This document shows, in pieces, positions 27,349 through 36,527 of a stretch of DNA of 64,000 nt; positions within the stretch are counted from its first letter, which is position 1, and every line of letters begins with the position of its first letter. Below the pieces are notes generated by a model. It searched no databases, was not told the DNA's origin, and worked only from the letters and a program-made list of their open reading frames with translations. Position numbers and translations under genes: made by a program. Source of the stretch: Ferruginibacter sp. (GTDB lineage Bacteria; Bacteroidota; Bacteroidia; Chitinophagales; Chitinophagaceae). The DNA lies in NCBI GenBank assembly GCA_019638575.1, contig JAHBTN010000008.1, positions 1 to 64,000 on the forward strand, read 5' to 3'.

Positions 27349-28677
27349 TTAATACCTGTAGGCATCAGTTTTATAAGGACCTTCTTTTGGTAAACCTAAA
27401 TAAGCGCTTTGTTCAGTTGTTAACTCATCTAATGCCACACCTATCTTTGATAAGTGTAAACGGGCAACTTTTTCATCCAAAAACTTAGGTAATACATACA
27501 CTTTGTTTTCGTATTTCTCGCTGTTGTTCCACAGTTCAATTTGTGCAAGGGTTTGGTTGGTAAATGAGGCACTCATCACAAATGAAGGGTGACCGGTTGC
27601 ACAACCTAAGTTTACAAGGCGTCCTTCTGCCAGTACAATCACATCTTTGCCATCAATATTATACATATCTACCTGTGGCTTGATGGTATTTTTGGTATTG
27701 CCATATTTTGCATTAAGCCATGCCATATCAATTTCAATATCAAAGTGGCCGATATTGCAAACAATAGCCTTGTCTTTCATTAAGCGGAAATGTTTTTCTG
27801 TTATCAGGTCGCGGCAGCCCGAAGCAGTAACAATAATATCAGATTCTTTAACAGCCTCTATCATTGGTTTTACTTCGTAACCATCCATAGCAGCCTGTAG
27901 TGCACAAATGGGATCAATCTCTGTAACAAGCACCCTGCAACCTGCACCTCTTAATGAAGCGGCAGAACCTTTACCCACATCACCATAGCCACCTACAACT
28001 GCTACTTTACCGGCCATCATTACATCGGTTGCACGGCGTATAGCATCTACCAGGCTTTCTTTACAACCATACTTGTTATCAAATTTAGATTTGGTAACAG
28101 AGTCGTTGATGTTTATGGCAGGGATTGGTAAAGTACCTTTCTCCATGCGCTCGTATAAACGGTGTACACCGGTAGTGGTTTCTTCGCTTAATCCTTTTAC
28201 ATGTTGTATCAACTCCGGATATTTATCAAATACCATGTTAGTTAAATCACCACCATCATCAAGTATCATATTTAATGGACGGTCGGCGCCTCCAAAAAAT
28301 AATGTTTGTTCAATACACCAGTCACTTTCTTCCTGCGTTTGTCCTTTCCATGCAAAAACACCAACACCTGTGGCGGCAATAGCTGCAGCGGCCTGGTCTT
28401 GTGTACTGAAAATATTACAAGAACTCCACTTAACTTCTGCACCCAATGCAGTTAAGGTTTCAATTAAAACTGCAGTTTGAATGGTCATGTGTAAGCATCC
28501 TGCAATTCTTGCACCTTTTAATGGTTGCGAAGGCCCGTACTCGGCACGGATAGCCATTAAGCCAGGCATTTCTGCTTCGGCTAACATAATTTCTTTACGG
28601 CCCCATTCGGCCAGGCTCATATCTTTAACCTTGTTGGCAAGTTTAAAATCAATGGCGCTTTTTGGTATTGTTGACAT
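27349..28677 (-). CDS. ahcY: Adenosylhomocysteinase (SAH hydrolase)
   Basis: A 442-residue cytoplasmic NAD-dependent enzyme that splits S-adenosylhomocysteine to adenosine and homocysteine, so keeping methylation running. Seen: [65 protein letters not shown] loop [18 protein letters not shown], and the C-terminal end [12 protein letters not shown] that completes the partner subunit's NAD site. The start is ATG 28677; the frame can be read seven codons further to TTG 28698, but that TTG is the end of the -7 box TACATTTG. Lrp/AsnC lies divergently upstream. Confidence 0.97.
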   Translation of the reverse strand: MSTIPKSAIDFKLANKVKDMSLAEWGRKEIMLAEAEMPGLMAIRAEYGPSQPLKGARIAGCLHMTIQTAVLIETLTALGAEVKWSSCNIFSTQDQAAAAIAATGVGVFAWKGQTQEESDWCIEQTLFFGGADRPLNMILDDGGDLTNMVFDKYPELIQHVKGLSEETTTGVHRLYERMEKGTLPIPAININDSVTKSKFDNKYGCKESLVDAIRRATDVMMAGKVAVVGGYGDVGKGSAASLRGAGCRVLVTEIDPICALQAAMDGYEVKPMIEAVKESDIIVTASGCRDLITEKHFRLMKDKAIVCNIGHFDIEIDMAWLNAKYGNTKNTIKPQVDMYNIDGKDVIVLAEGRLVNLGCATGHPSFVMSASFTNQTLAQIELWNNSEKYENKVYVLPKFLDEKVARLHLSKIGVALDELTTEQSAYLGLPKEGPYKTDAYRY

Positions 28678-28695
28678 GGTTTTAAATTTAGAGTG

Positions 28696-28726
28696 CAAAT
28701 GTACTGTTTGCAGGATAATATTCCAA
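28696..28726 (-). promoter_or_regulatory. Promoter of ahcY (TTGG - 19 nt - TACATTTG)
   Basis: On the minus strand, TACATTTG (28696-28703) matches the -7 consensus TAnnTTTG, and a TTGG 19 nt upstream fits the -33 position. The start codon is 18 nt past the box. Confidence 0.6.
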
Positions 28727-28794
28727 TATGGTTTAAATATTAAGAAAATAATTCTAATAAAATTGTAAATTACAGGATATAATACCAGTATAAT

Positions 28795-29298
28795 ATGGCA
28801 AAAGCAGTCAAAAAAGAAAAATCAACTATAGCAGGTTTTACCCTTGATAAGAAAGACCTGGCAATACTTGCATTACTGCAGCAAAATGCAAGAGTAACTG
28901 TTAAAGAAATTTCGGAAAAGATTCACTTAAGCACTACGCCGGTACATGATCGTATAAAACAGATGGAAGAGAGTGGTGTTATTAAACAATATGTAACACT
29001 GGTTGATCAAAATAAAGTTGATTTAAACCTGATGGTGATTTGCTATGTATCGTTAAAGGAACACAGTAAGAATGCCGGCGTTAAGTTTATAAAAACAATA
29101 AATGAATTTAATGAAGTAATTGAATGTTACAGCATAAGCGGAGAATTTGATTTTATGCTAAAAGTGATTTGCAGGGATATGAATGCTTATTACGATTTTC
29201 ATGTAAATAAATTAAGCCAGCAGGAAAACATGGGAAATGTGCAGAGTGTTTTTGTGATGGGGGTTATTAAAGAAACACAGCAGTTGATACATGGGTAA
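28795..29298 (+). CDS. Lrp/AsnC-family transcriptional regulator
   Basis: A 167-residue regulator. Residues about 17-75 hold the winged helix-turn-helix ([42 protein letters not shown]), and about 85-160 the RAM ligand-binding fold ([33 protein letters not shown]). An unusual basic head, [13 protein letters not shown], precedes the HTH. Proteins of this type form octamers or dimers and respond to amino acids. It is divergent from ahcY across 117 bp, so control of ahcY or methionine metabolism is possible but only a guess from position. Confidence 0.92.
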   Translation: MAKAVKKEKSTIAGFTLDKKDLAILALLQQNARVTVKEISEKIHLSTTPVHDRIKQMEESGVIKQYVTLVDQNKVDLNLMVICYVSLKEHSKNAGVKFIKTINEFNEVIECYSISGEFDFMLKVICRDMNAYYDFHVNKLSQQENMGNVQSVFVMGVIKETQQLIHG

Positions 29299-29325
29299 AA
29301 TGCAGTTAGTGTTTGTGATAAAAAA

Positions 29326-29458
29326 AAGAGGCTGTTACAAAAATCAATTGTTTATATCACTCTTGCAGTATTAACTTGCTATAACAGCAAAGGTTAAAAT
29401 TGATTTTAAAACTTTGCAGTATTGTGTGATAATAAGATCTTTTATGAAACAGCCTCTT
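29326..29458. repeat. Nested inverted repeat between lrp-type gene and ssb
   Basis: An outer pair, AAGAGGCTGTT (29326-29336) and AACAGCCTCTT (29448-29458), encloses an inner pair, AAAATCAATT (29340-29349) and AATTGATTTT (29399-29408). The genes on both sides converge. It could be a bidirectional terminator carrying an insert, or a small MITE-like element; no target-site duplication was identified. Confidence 0.55.
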
Positions 29459-29473
29459 GTAAAATTCAGATTA

Positions 29474-29902
29474 CTAAAATGGCAAATCGTCAACCGGTGC
29501 TGTTGAAGCTACAGGTTCGGTTTTTACTACCGGTGCTGTTGCCAGGCCGGCATTGGAAACGTTACCCTGGTTTGAACCCTGGTCTCTGTTACTGCTTAAT
29601 AACTGGATGTTTTGAACCCTCATACGCAAAGTGGCGGCTGGCTGCCCTTCTTTGTTGGTGTAAGGATCAGCTTCCGGCGCACCTTCGGCATAAACAGTAG
29701 TACCTTTTAAAAGATAAGGTGCAATGGCTGTCCTGTCGGTCCAGTAAGCACATTCAACCCAGGTGGTTCTTTCTTTTTGGTTACCCTGCGAATCTTTAAA
29801 ACGTTCGGTGTGGGCTACACTAAAATTGATTACATGCTTGCCGTTGATTTCTTTAACAATGCAATCTTTTCCAAGGTTGCCAATGATCTGTAGTTTAATC
29901 AT
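29474..29902 (-). CDS. ssb: Single-stranded DNA-binding protein
   Basis: A 142-residue SSB that coats single-stranded DNA during replication, repair and recombination. An OB-fold covers residues 1-105 (MIKLQIIGNLGKD, TTWVECAYWTDR, GAPEADPYTNKEGQPAATLRMRVQNIQLL). A short linker leads to the acidic tail DDLPF, which binds partner proteins. Compared with E. coli SSB the linker is short. It may be a second, smaller paralogue rather than the sole replicative SSB, which cannot be judged from this window. It stands alone, convergent with the Lrp-type gene. Confidence 0.93.
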   Translation of the reverse strand: MIKLQIIGNLGKDCIVKEINGKHVINFSVAHTERFKDSQGNQKERTTWVECAYWTDRTAIAPYLLKGTTVYAEGAPEADPYTNKEGQPAATLRMRVQNIQLLSSNRDQGSNQGNVSNAGLATAPVVKTEPVASTAPVDDLPF

Positions 29903-29983
29903 AACTGTGTTTTTTAATTATTAATCGATGTATCTGGATGTGCGTTAATAGTTATGTAGTTAATATGGCATTAAAGATAAAAG

Positions 29984-30454
29984 CTAATCCCATATATTGG
30001 CCCTGAGTGAATTTATTGTGCGTAAATAATCGAGCAGCTGCCCTGTATGCACAGCTTCGTGGTAAGCAATGCGTAATAAATAATCGCCCAGTTTGCGGTG
30101 CTGTTTTTTTTCTTTACGGGTTATGTACACTTCTTCCAATTCTTTTGCCGTAAACGAATGCACCATTTTTAAAAACTTTTCCCGGTAAGGCTGTGCATTT
30201 TTTAGTTCGTCATCAACAGTTGTGTACGGGTTGCCTGTTAATGGGCATTCATAATTGCCTAGTACCCCCCTTTTAAGTATGATATGGTGAAAAATATTTT
30301 CAGCTTCCAGCACATGCCTTATCATTTCAAAACAACTCATAGCTTGTGTATCGGGCTTCCAAAAAAGATCTTCTTCCGAAATGGCTTTCCATACTTTTAT
30401 ACTTCTGCGGCGCACTTCTTCAAAATTCAAAACCAGTAATTCATTTGCATTCAT
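29984..30454 (-). CDS. DinB-family metal-dependent protein
   Basis: A 156-residue four-helix-bundle protein of the DinB/YfiT type (not DNA polymerase IV). The probable metal-binding histidines are in FEMIRHVLEAENIFHH and in IAYHEAVHTGQLLDYL. Members act as thiol-dependent transferases or hydrolases, mostly uncharacterised, in the cytoplasm. The gene lies 33 nt downstream of the XRE-S24 repressor gene on the same strand, so it may be co-transcribed with and under the control of that autoregulated promoter. Confidence 0.85.
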   Translation of the reverse strand: MNANELLVLNFEEVRRRSIKVWKAISEEDLFWKPDTQAMSCFEMIRHVLEAENIFHHIILKRGVLGNYECPLTGNPYTTVDDELKNAQPYREKFLKMVHSFTAKELEEVYITRKEKKQHRKLGDYLLRIAYHEAVHTGQLLDYLRTINSLRANIWD

Positions 30455-30487
30455 TGCCTCTATATTGTACTGTATTGGTAAACCCGT

Positions 30488-31240
30488 TTAATTCATTTTC
30501 TTTTTTAAAGTGCTTACCTGGTTTTGCAGGTTATTAACCATACTGGCCAATGAGTTTACATCCCATCGTTGCTGGTTGCTTACCTTGCTTATCACCATTT
30601 GTGCCTGCCATAGTTCCATTATATCTTCTGCATTTACCTGGTAAGGCTGGTATTGCGGATTATCGCTGATTAGGATAAGCTTGTTTTTTGCACGGTTGTT
30701 TTTTTCAATTCTTTTATATACAATTCCTTCATTACGGCTTACAACAATATAAGCCTGGTTGTTTTTTATATCGCTTGCATCGTCAATTTTTTCGCCTACA
30801 ATGATGCTGCCACTTGGTGTTGGTAACATGCTATCGCCAATAATTTCAAATGCACGGTAATTACCGCCCGATAACATGGGCAGGGTAAAAGTATTTAATT
30901 CATCAATAAACTCTGTATCGGCATAGCTTGCCAGGTAACCGGCTGCTGCTTTTACCGGCACAAAATGAATCAGGTTCCTGGGGGCATTCATCATTTTTTG
31001 CTGACGCCGTTTTGCCATATAGTTTTCGGATACAACACTAAGGTCTTTTAATAAAAGTTCATCAAGCGATAGCTTGAACATATCGGCTAAAATTTCAAGC
31101 ACTTCTAAACGGGGGTCGGCCCGCTCTTCTTCATAAGCGCCTATCAGCGAACGTTTAATTCCAAGCTTGTGGGCAAATTCTTCTTGTGTCCATCCACGTA
31201 GTTTGCGAAGATATTTTAGGTTTTGGCCTGCTAATGACAT
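30488..31240 (-). CDS. XRE-type repressor with S24 (LexA/CI-like) peptidase domain
   Basis: A 250-residue protein. The N-terminal HTH covers about 5-60 (LKYLRKLRGWTQEEFAHKLG, SLIGAYEEERADP). A basic linker leads to the S24 domain with Ala100-Gly101 (VKAAAGY) as likely cleavage bond, Ser137 in IIGDSMLP and Lys176 in EGIVYKRIE as the catalytic pair. The last 25 residues (LASMVNNLQNQVSTLKKKM) look like a coiled coil not found in LexA. By family it would repress promoters until cleaved after DNA damage or another signal; self-cleavage is inferred. A large dyad covers its own promoter. No phage genes are nearby, so it may be a chromosomal stress regulator. Confidence 0.9.
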   Translation of the reverse strand: MSLAGQNLKYLRKLRGWTQEEFAHKLGIKRSLIGAYEEERADPRLEVLEILADMFKLSLDELLLKDLSVVSENYMAKRRQQKMMNAPRNLIHFVPVKAAAGYLASYADTEFIDELNTFTLPMLSGGNYRAFEIIGDSMLPTPSGSIIVGEKIDDASDIKNNQAYIVVSRNEGIVYKRIEKNNRAKNKLILISDNPQYQPYQVNAEDIMELWQAQMVISKVSNQQRWDVNSLASMVNNLQNQVSTLKKKMN

Positions 31241-31243
31241 GGT

Positions 31244-31285
31244 AAACTAATTTGGTTAGCACAAATATACTAACAAATTTAGTTT
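31244..31285 (-). promoter_or_regulatory. Operator-like dyad over the -7 box of the XRE-S24 gene
   Basis: Left arm AAACTAATTTGGTTAG (31244-31259) and right arm CTAACAAATTTAGTTT (31270-31285) are complementary at 14 of 16 positions, with a 10-bp spacer. The -7 box TATATTTG on the minus strand occupies 31262-31269, inside the spacer. The start codon is 3 bp beyond the left arm. A dimer bound here would block the promoter, which fits autorepression. Confidence 0.7.
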
Positions 31286-31367
31286 ATAAAAAAATATTTT
31301 TTACACAGGTTTGCAATGGTTGTTACCGTTCACTTTCTGGTTATAGTAACATTTAATGCACTTGCCT

Positions 31368-31375
31368 TATTTTTG
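31368..31375 (+). promoter_or_regulatory. -7 promoter element TATTTTTG for the 31393 gene
   Basis: Matches TAnnTTTG, with its last G 18 nt before the ATG at 31393. The -33 element is not clear. Confidence 0.5.
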
Positions 31376-31392
31376 TAACAAATCTTTTTATT

Positions 31393-31851
31393 ATGAACTA
31401 TTCATTGGTAATACATAATTTACTTCGTTGGGTTGTTTTATTATTTGGCGTTTGGGCAGTAATTGCTGCGTTGTTTGCAGTTATATCTAAAAGAGAATAT
31501 AAAAACATCGATAATAAATTGAGCCTTTTCTTTATGATTAGTTGCGACCTTCAATTATTGATGGGGATGATATTGTATTTTACCGGTATGTGGTTCGACA
31601 GGGTGAGAGAAGGTATGGCAGAGGTGATGAAAAACCCCGGTGAACGCTTTTTTGCAGTAGAACATGCACTGATGATGATTATTGCCTGGATGCTGGTACA
31701 TGTGGGCCGTACCATGGTTAAAAAAGCCGATACAGATGTACAAAAACATAAACGCACACTAATTTATTTTGGAATAGCGTTATTGATTATACTGGCAATG
31801 ATACCCTGGCCTTTCAGGTCTGAAATAGCAAGGCCATTATTCCGTATTTAA
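31393..31851 (+). CDS. Four-helix integral membrane protein, possibly haem-binding
   Basis: A 152-residue inner-membrane protein with four predicted helices (about 10-32, 45-65, 92-110, 125-145). Conserved-looking histidines lie at the membrane faces: SLVIHNLLRW, VEHALMMIIAWMLVHVGR. This spacing is seen in small cytochrome-b-like proteins, and relatives are sometimes labelled cytochrome b, but haem binding here is only a guess. It begins 18 nt after a -7 box. It ends 19 nt before surE and may share its transcript. Confidence 0.7.
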   Translation: MNYSLVIHNLLRWVVLLFGVWAVIAALFAVISKREYKNIDNKLSLFFMISCDLQLLMGMILYFTGMWFDRVREGMAEVMKNPGERFFAVEHALMMIIAWMLVHVGRTMVKKADTDVQKHKRTLIYFGIALLIILAMIPWPFRSEIARPLFRI

Positions 31852-31870
31852 TAAAACGAACTAAACTTAC

Positions 31871-32653
31871 ATGGCGAAGAAGAAAGAAAAACCCATTATC
31901 CTTATTACAAACGACGACGGAATAACTGCTCCCGGTATTAGAAATTTAGTAGATGCCGTTAAGCACCTTGGTAAAGTGGTGGTGGTGGCGCCAGATAAAC
32001 CACAAAGCGGAATGGGACATGCCATTACTATTGGTCAGCCTTTGCGTATGCATAAAGTTGATTTGTTTGGCGAAACCGAAGCCTGGCAAACCACAGGTAC
32101 ACCGGTTGACTGTGTAAAACTGGCAGTTGATAAAATTTTACACCGCAAACCCGATATCTGCCTTAGCGGTATCAATCACGGGGCCAACCATTCTATCAAT
32201 GTAATTTACAGCGGTACCATGAGCGCTGCCATGGAAGCAGCCATTGAAAGTATTCCCAGTATTGGTTTTTCTTTGCTCGATTATAGTGTAGAAGCTGATT
32301 TTACTGCTTCAAAATTTTATATCGAAAAAATAGTTCGTACACTACTGGCTGGTAAAATGGATAAACACCTTTTACTGAATGTGAATATACCTGCTGTACC
32401 GCTCCAACTTATTAATGGTATCAAAATATGCAAACAGGCTTACGCAAAATACAAGGAAGAGTTTTCTGAACGTACCGATCCGCATGGTAAAAATTATTAC
32501 TGGCTTACCGGCGAGTTTATCAATTTTGATAAAGGAAAAGATACCGATGTATGGGCACTTAAAAATAATTACATAAGCATGGTGCCCGTACAGTTTGATT
32601 TAACTGATTACACATTGAAAAAACAACTGGAAAAAAAGAACCTCTTTAAATGA
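31871..32653 (+). CDS. surE: 5'/3'-nucleotidase SurE
   Basis: A 260-residue metal-dependent nucleotidase that removes phosphate from nucleoside monophosphates. The N-terminal metal site ILITNDDG (Asp15, Asp16) is followed by APDKPQSGMGHAIT, WQTTGTPVDCVKLAV, the LSGINHGANHSINVIYSGTMSAAMEA motif, and LLNVNIPAVP. Length is normal. It overlaps the next small membrane-protein gene by four bases (ATGA), so the two are translationally coupled. In other bacteria SurE supports survival in stationary phase. Confidence 0.96.
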   Translation: MAKKKEKPIILITNDDGITAPGIRNLVDAVKHLGKVVVVAPDKPQSGMGHAITIGQPLRMHKVDLFGETEAWQTTGTPVDCVKLAVDKILHRKPDICLSGINHGANHSINVIYSGTMSAAMEAAIESIPSIGFSLLDYSVEADFTASKFYIEKIVRTLLAGKMDKHLLLNVNIPAVPLQLINGIKICKQAYAKYKEEFSERTDPHGKNYYWLTGEFINFDKGKDTDVWALKNNYISMVPVQFDLTDYTLKKQLEKKNLFK

Positions 32654-32952
32654 TATTTAAAAAAGATAATTTTCTGTTTGGCGCCATACTTGGTTTTATA
32701 GGCCCCGTATTAGGTATCCTTATTTTTAAATTTGTAAAGTTTAGCTCCTTTGGATTTAAAGAATTGTTTCAATATATGTACCTGGAGCAGGGGCACCGCA
32801 CTTTTACAGTTGCATTAAGCCTTGCATTAATGGTGAATGCACTCTTGTTTACCATTTACATCAACAGTCATAAAGACAAAACAGCAAAAGGTATTTTTGT
32901 GCTTACCTGCATTTACGGTTTTGCCGTGTTGTGTATCAAAACTTTTTCATAA
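32650..32952 (+). CDS. Small membrane protein downstream of surE
   Basis: A 100-residue protein with three predicted membrane helices (FLFGAILGFIGPVLGILIFKF, TFTVALSLALMVNALLFTIYI, GIFVLTCIYGFAVLCIKTF). I do not recognise a named family. Its frame overlaps the surE stop by ATGA, which together with the hydrophobic pattern supports a real gene. Its role is unknown; co-translation with SurE is the only functional clue. Confidence 0.8.
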   Translation: MIFKKDNFLFGAILGFIGPVLGILIFKFVKFSSFGFKELFQYMYLEQGHRTFTVALSLALMVNALLFTIYINSHKDKTAKGIFVLTCIYGFAVLCIKTFS

Positions 32953-33082
32953 GCTAATAATTACATTTACTCATTAATTAATACTGTTTAGGGTAGGGGT
33001 TTAAATAAAATTTCGTTACTTTATCAGGGAGAATTTACCTGATGTTTGTATTCAGTATATTCATGCAATAATATTTTAAACA

Positions 33083-33676
33083 ATGAAAAAAATCTTATTC
33101 TTCATACTGCTTTGCCCTTTATTCACATCTGCACAGAATACATTACCACGCTTTCAGCATGATACACTTTATACCTCAGGCGGATATAAAATTTATAAAG
33201 GACAGGTGTTACATCTTGCTAACGGCACATCTGAAGCAGGTTATTTTAAATACATCAAATTCAGGATGTACCGTACAGATACCTACAACCTGCAAAACAG
33301 CAGTATTGAAGTAGATAAACTTAAGCGGTTTAAAAATTCGGGGCAGGATGATTACAGCATTATGGTGTTTGGCAAGGTTACTTACAAAGCAGGCAAGCAG
33401 GAAGAAATAGAGATTGTTCTTTATTTTGATGATGCCATAAACGCCGATGAACTTACTGTACCGGCAGAATTTAAAAAACAAATTGTAAAAATACCCGCTA
33501 CCGAAATAAAAGAAAAAGCAAAACCTGTTGAAACCAAAACACAAGAGCCTTCAGGCGATTTAAAAAATTTGATGATTGCCAACGAAATAAAAAAACTTTA
33601 CGATTTATATAAACAAGGCGCATTAACCAAAGAAGAATACGAATCGCAAAAAAAGAAATTGCTGGAGCGCCAATAA
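33083..33676 (+). CDS. Secreted protein with C-terminal SHOCT motif
   Basis: A 197-residue protein with signal peptide (MKKILFFILLCPLFTSAQ). A beta-rich middle part (about 25-145) carries no motif that I know. The C-terminal 30 residues, IANEIKKLYDLYKQGALTKEEYESQKKKLL, are a clear SHOCT short helical module, often an oligomerisation element. A Lys/Glu/Pro-rich linker at about 150-165 separates the two. The location is probably periplasmic and the function unknown. It stands alone, 130 nt after the surE operon and 140 nt before valS. Confidence 0.82.
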   Translation: MKKILFFILLCPLFTSAQNTLPRFQHDTLYTSGGYKIYKGQVLHLANGTSEAGYFKYIKFRMYRTDTYNLQNSSIEVDKLKRFKNSGQDDYSIMVFGKVTYKAGKQEEIEIVLYFDDAINADELTVPAEFKKQIVKIPATEIKEKAKPVETKTQEPSGDLKNLMIANEIKKLYDLYKQGALTKEEYESQKKKLLERQ

Positions 33677-33780
33677 GTAATTCCTGTAAATAAGTATATG
33701 CCGGGGCTTGTTTAAAAACAAATAACAATTTTGCTGTTTTATCAGCCCTTTCTGCCTAAATATTCATACCTGCTTTTTTG

Positions 33781-33788
33781 TATTTTTG
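33781..33788 (+). promoter_or_regulatory. -7 promoter element TATTTTTG for valS
   Basis: A match to TAnnTTTG, ending 29 nt before the valS ATG. Confidence 0.5.
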
Positions 33789-33816
33789 CACACTTACAAA
33801 TTAAGTATCAGTAAAT

Positions 33817-36471
33817 ATGGAACTCACTAAAAATTTTGAGCCTGCTGCGGTTGAAGCAAAATGGTACAAGCATTGGCTTGATAAGGGATATTTTAACAGC
33901 CAACCCGATAGCAGGCCTGCTTTTACCGTGGTGATTCCTCCACCAAATGTTACCGGTGTATTACATATGGGCCATACATTGAACGAAACCGTGCAGGATG
34001 TATTGGTGCGTAAAGCCCGTATGAGCGGCTTTAATACCTGTTGGGTGCCCGGCAGCGACCATGCTTCCATTGCCACCGAAGCAAAAGTGGTGGCCATGCT
34101 TAAAGAAAAAGGCATTGATAAAAATAGTTTAACCAGGGAAGAGTTTTTAAAATATGCATTTGAGTGGAAAGATAAATATGGCGGCATCATCTATAACCAG
34201 ATTGAAAGGTTAGGCTGCAGTGTTGATTGGAACCGTACCACTTTTACAATGGATGACCATTATTACAAGGCGGTGATAAAAGTTTTTATCGACCTGTACC
34301 AAAAAGGTTTGATTTACCGTGGTGCAAGGATGATAAACTGGGATTCATCTGCAAAAACTGCGTTAAGCGATGAAGAAGTGGAATACAAGGACATTACCGG
34401 TAAACTTTATTATTTATGTTACAGGCTAGAAGATGCAAATGGCAATACATTAAATGCTGCACCGGGAGTTGATGGCATCATCATTGCCACACAGCGCCCC
34501 GAAACTATTATGGGCGATACTGCTGTTTGTGTTAACCCCAATGATGAACGATATAAACATTTGCAGGGAGCCTTTGCAATAGTGCCGTTGATTAACCGCC
34601 GCATACCAATAATTTTTGACGATTATGTTGATACAGCATTTGGAACCGGTGCATTAAAAGTTACACCTGCACACGATATAAATGATTATAACCTGGGCCT
34701 TAAACATCATCTTGAAATTGTAGATACCATTAATGCCGATGGAACAATGAGCCCGGCTGCTCAGATTTATATTGGCGAAGACAGGTTTACGGCTCGTAAA
34801 AAAATAATTAAAGAGTTACAGGAAAAAGGATTTTTAATAAAGGAAGAAGAATACACAACAAGGTTAGGTTATAGCCAGCGTACAGGTGTGGTGGTAGAGC
34901 CCAGGATAAGTACGCAATGGTTTGTAAAAATGAAAGAGCTGGCAACACCAGCACTAAAAGCCGTTGTGGATGGCGATATAAAAATTCATCCGGGCGATAA
35001 ATTTTTAGCAACCTACAAATATTGGTTAGAGAATGTGAAAGACTGGTGCATTAGCCGGCAACTTTGGTGGGGGCAGCAAATTCCGGCCTGGTATGATGAA
35101 AACGGGAAAATGGTTGTTGCAGAAACCCTGCAGGAAGCAAAAGAAATTTTTAAAACAAAATATGCAATAGCTGATGCAGAATTAACACAGGATGCAGATG
35201 TGCTGGATACATGGTTCTCATCATGGCTATGGCCTATAGAAGTTTTTAAAGGCATAACCCAACCCGGCAACAATGAAATAAAATATTATTATCCCGGCTC
35301 AGTATTGGTTACGGGACAGGATATTATTTTCTTTTGGGTGGCACGCATGGTGATGGCCGGTATGGAATACGAAAAACAGATACCATTTAAAGATGTTTAT
35401 TTTACCGGTATGGTAAGAGATAAGCTTGGCCGTAAAATGAGCAAGAGCCTGGGCAATAGCCCCGACCTTTTGGAACTGATTGATAAATACGGCGCCGATG
35501 CTGTACGTTTTGGGATATTAGTTTCATCGCCGGCAGGCAACGACCTTATGTTTGATGAAAACAGTCTTGAGCAGGGAAGGAATTTTAATAATAAGATGTG
35601 GAATGCTTTAAAGCTGATAAAGATGTGGGAGGGAAGGTTGCAGGCAAATGATGCAGAACAAACTACTGCAGGCAATTTTGCCATTGAATGGTTTGGTAAC
35701 AGGCTTAACAAAGTAAAAGCAGAGGTTGATGAACTGATGAAACAGTTTCGCCTGAGCGAAGCATTGAAAACCATTTACAGCTTGATATGGGATGATTTTT
35801 GCAGTTGGTACCTTGAATGGATAAAACCGGGAATTGATGAGCCTGTTGATGCCGGTGTGTATAAAAAAACAATCCAATATTTTGAAGAACTGATGCAATT
35901 GCTGCATCCTTACATGCCGTTTGTTACAGAAGAAATTTATCATTTGCTTAATGAAAAAACAGGTGATGTATGTGTAAAACAATTTGAATGGGTTAATACT
36001 GCCAATGAAACTGTGCTTGCGCATGGCGAACTATTAAAAAAAGTAATTACTGCTATACGTGACGCAAGAAATAAAAACCAGCTTAAACCAAAAGAAACTA
36101 TAAAGCTGTTTATTGAAACTGCTTCTACTGAAAACTACCATCCCATTGTAAGTATATTAAACAAACAGGTAAATGCCGATGAACTTGTATTTACCAACGA
36201 AGTGGTAAACAATACAATAATTGTAACAGTTGAAAAAGATAAATTTTATTTAAAGACAGATAAAAAACTGGATACATCATTATTAAAAAGCGACCTGTTG
36301 AAAGACCTTGAGCACCAGAAAGGTTTTTTACTGTCGGTAGAGAAAAAACTCAACAACGAAAAATTTGTTTCAAATGCAAAGCCCGAAGTGATTGCGCTTG
36401 AAAGGAAAAAAAAGGCCGATGCCGAAGCTAGGATTAAGACTATTGAGGAGAGCTTGTCAACAATGCGTTAA
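33817..36471 (+). CDS. valS: Valyl-tRNA synthetase
   Basis: An 884-residue class I aminoacyl-tRNA synthetase that charges tRNA-Val. The N-terminal signature PPPNVTGVLHMGH contains HMGH at residues 50-53, and KMSKS is at 540-544 (GRKMSKSLGNSPDLLEL). Between them lies the editing domain (TQRPETIMGDTAVCVNP, FGTGALKVTPAHDINDY) and the LDTWFSSWLWP motif. After the helical anticodon domain comes a C-terminal coiled coil (about 815-884, rich in Lys and Glu). All expected elements are present. No T-box leader was seen, as expected outside Firmicutes. Confidence 0.98.
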   Translation: MELTKNFEPAAVEAKWYKHWLDKGYFNSQPDSRPAFTVVIPPPNVTGVLHMGHTLNETVQDVLVRKARMSGFNTCWVPGSDHASIATEAKVVAMLKEKGIDKNSLTREEFLKYAFEWKDKYGGIIYNQIERLGCSVDWNRTTFTMDDHYYKAVIKVFIDLYQKGLIYRGARMINWDSSAKTALSDEEVEYKDITGKLYYLCYRLEDANGNTLNAAPGVDGIIIATQRPETIMGDTAVCVNPNDERYKHLQGAFAIVPLINRRIPIIFDDYVDTAFGTGALKVTPAHDINDYNLGLKHHLEIVDTINADGTMSPAAQIYIGEDRFTARKKIIKELQEKGFLIKEEEYTTRLGYSQRTGVVVEPRISTQWFVKMKELATPALKAVVDGDIKIHPGDKFLATYKYWLENVKDWCISRQLWWGQQIPAWYDENGKMVVAETLQEAKEIFKTKYAIADAELTQDADVLDTWFSSWLWPIEVFKGITQPGNNEIKYYYPGSVLVTGQDIIFFWVARMVMAGMEYEKQIPFKDVYFTGMVRDKLGRKMSKSLGNSPDLLELIDKYGADAVRFGILVSSPAGNDLMFDENSLEQGRNFNNKMWNALKLIKMWEGRLQANDAEQTTAGNFAIEWFGNRLNKVKAEVDELMKQFRLSEALKTIYSLIWDDFCSWYLEWIKPGIDEPVDAGVYKKTIQYFEELMQLLHPYMPFVTEEIYHLLNEKTGDVCVKQFEWVNTANETVLAHGELLKKVITAIRDARNKNQLKPKETIKLFIETASTENYHPIVSILNKQVNADELVFTNEVVNNTIIVTVEKDKFYLKTDKKLDTSLLKSDLLKDLEHQKGFLLSVEKKLNNEKFVSNAKPEVIALERKKKADAEARIKTIEESLSTMR

Positions 36472-36527
36472 AGCTTTATTCAGTTTATAATAGTTATGTA
36501 CTTTCGTTTATAAATAAAACAAAAGCC

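Noticed and set aside
28678..28795. SAH or SAM riboswitch between ahcY and the Lrp-type gene
   Set aside because: The ahcY leader after its -7 box is only about 15-20 nt, with no room for an aptamer.
29422..29700. 92-codon plus-strand frame opposite ssb
   Set aside because: Antisense to the well-supported ssb gene; it has no family pattern.
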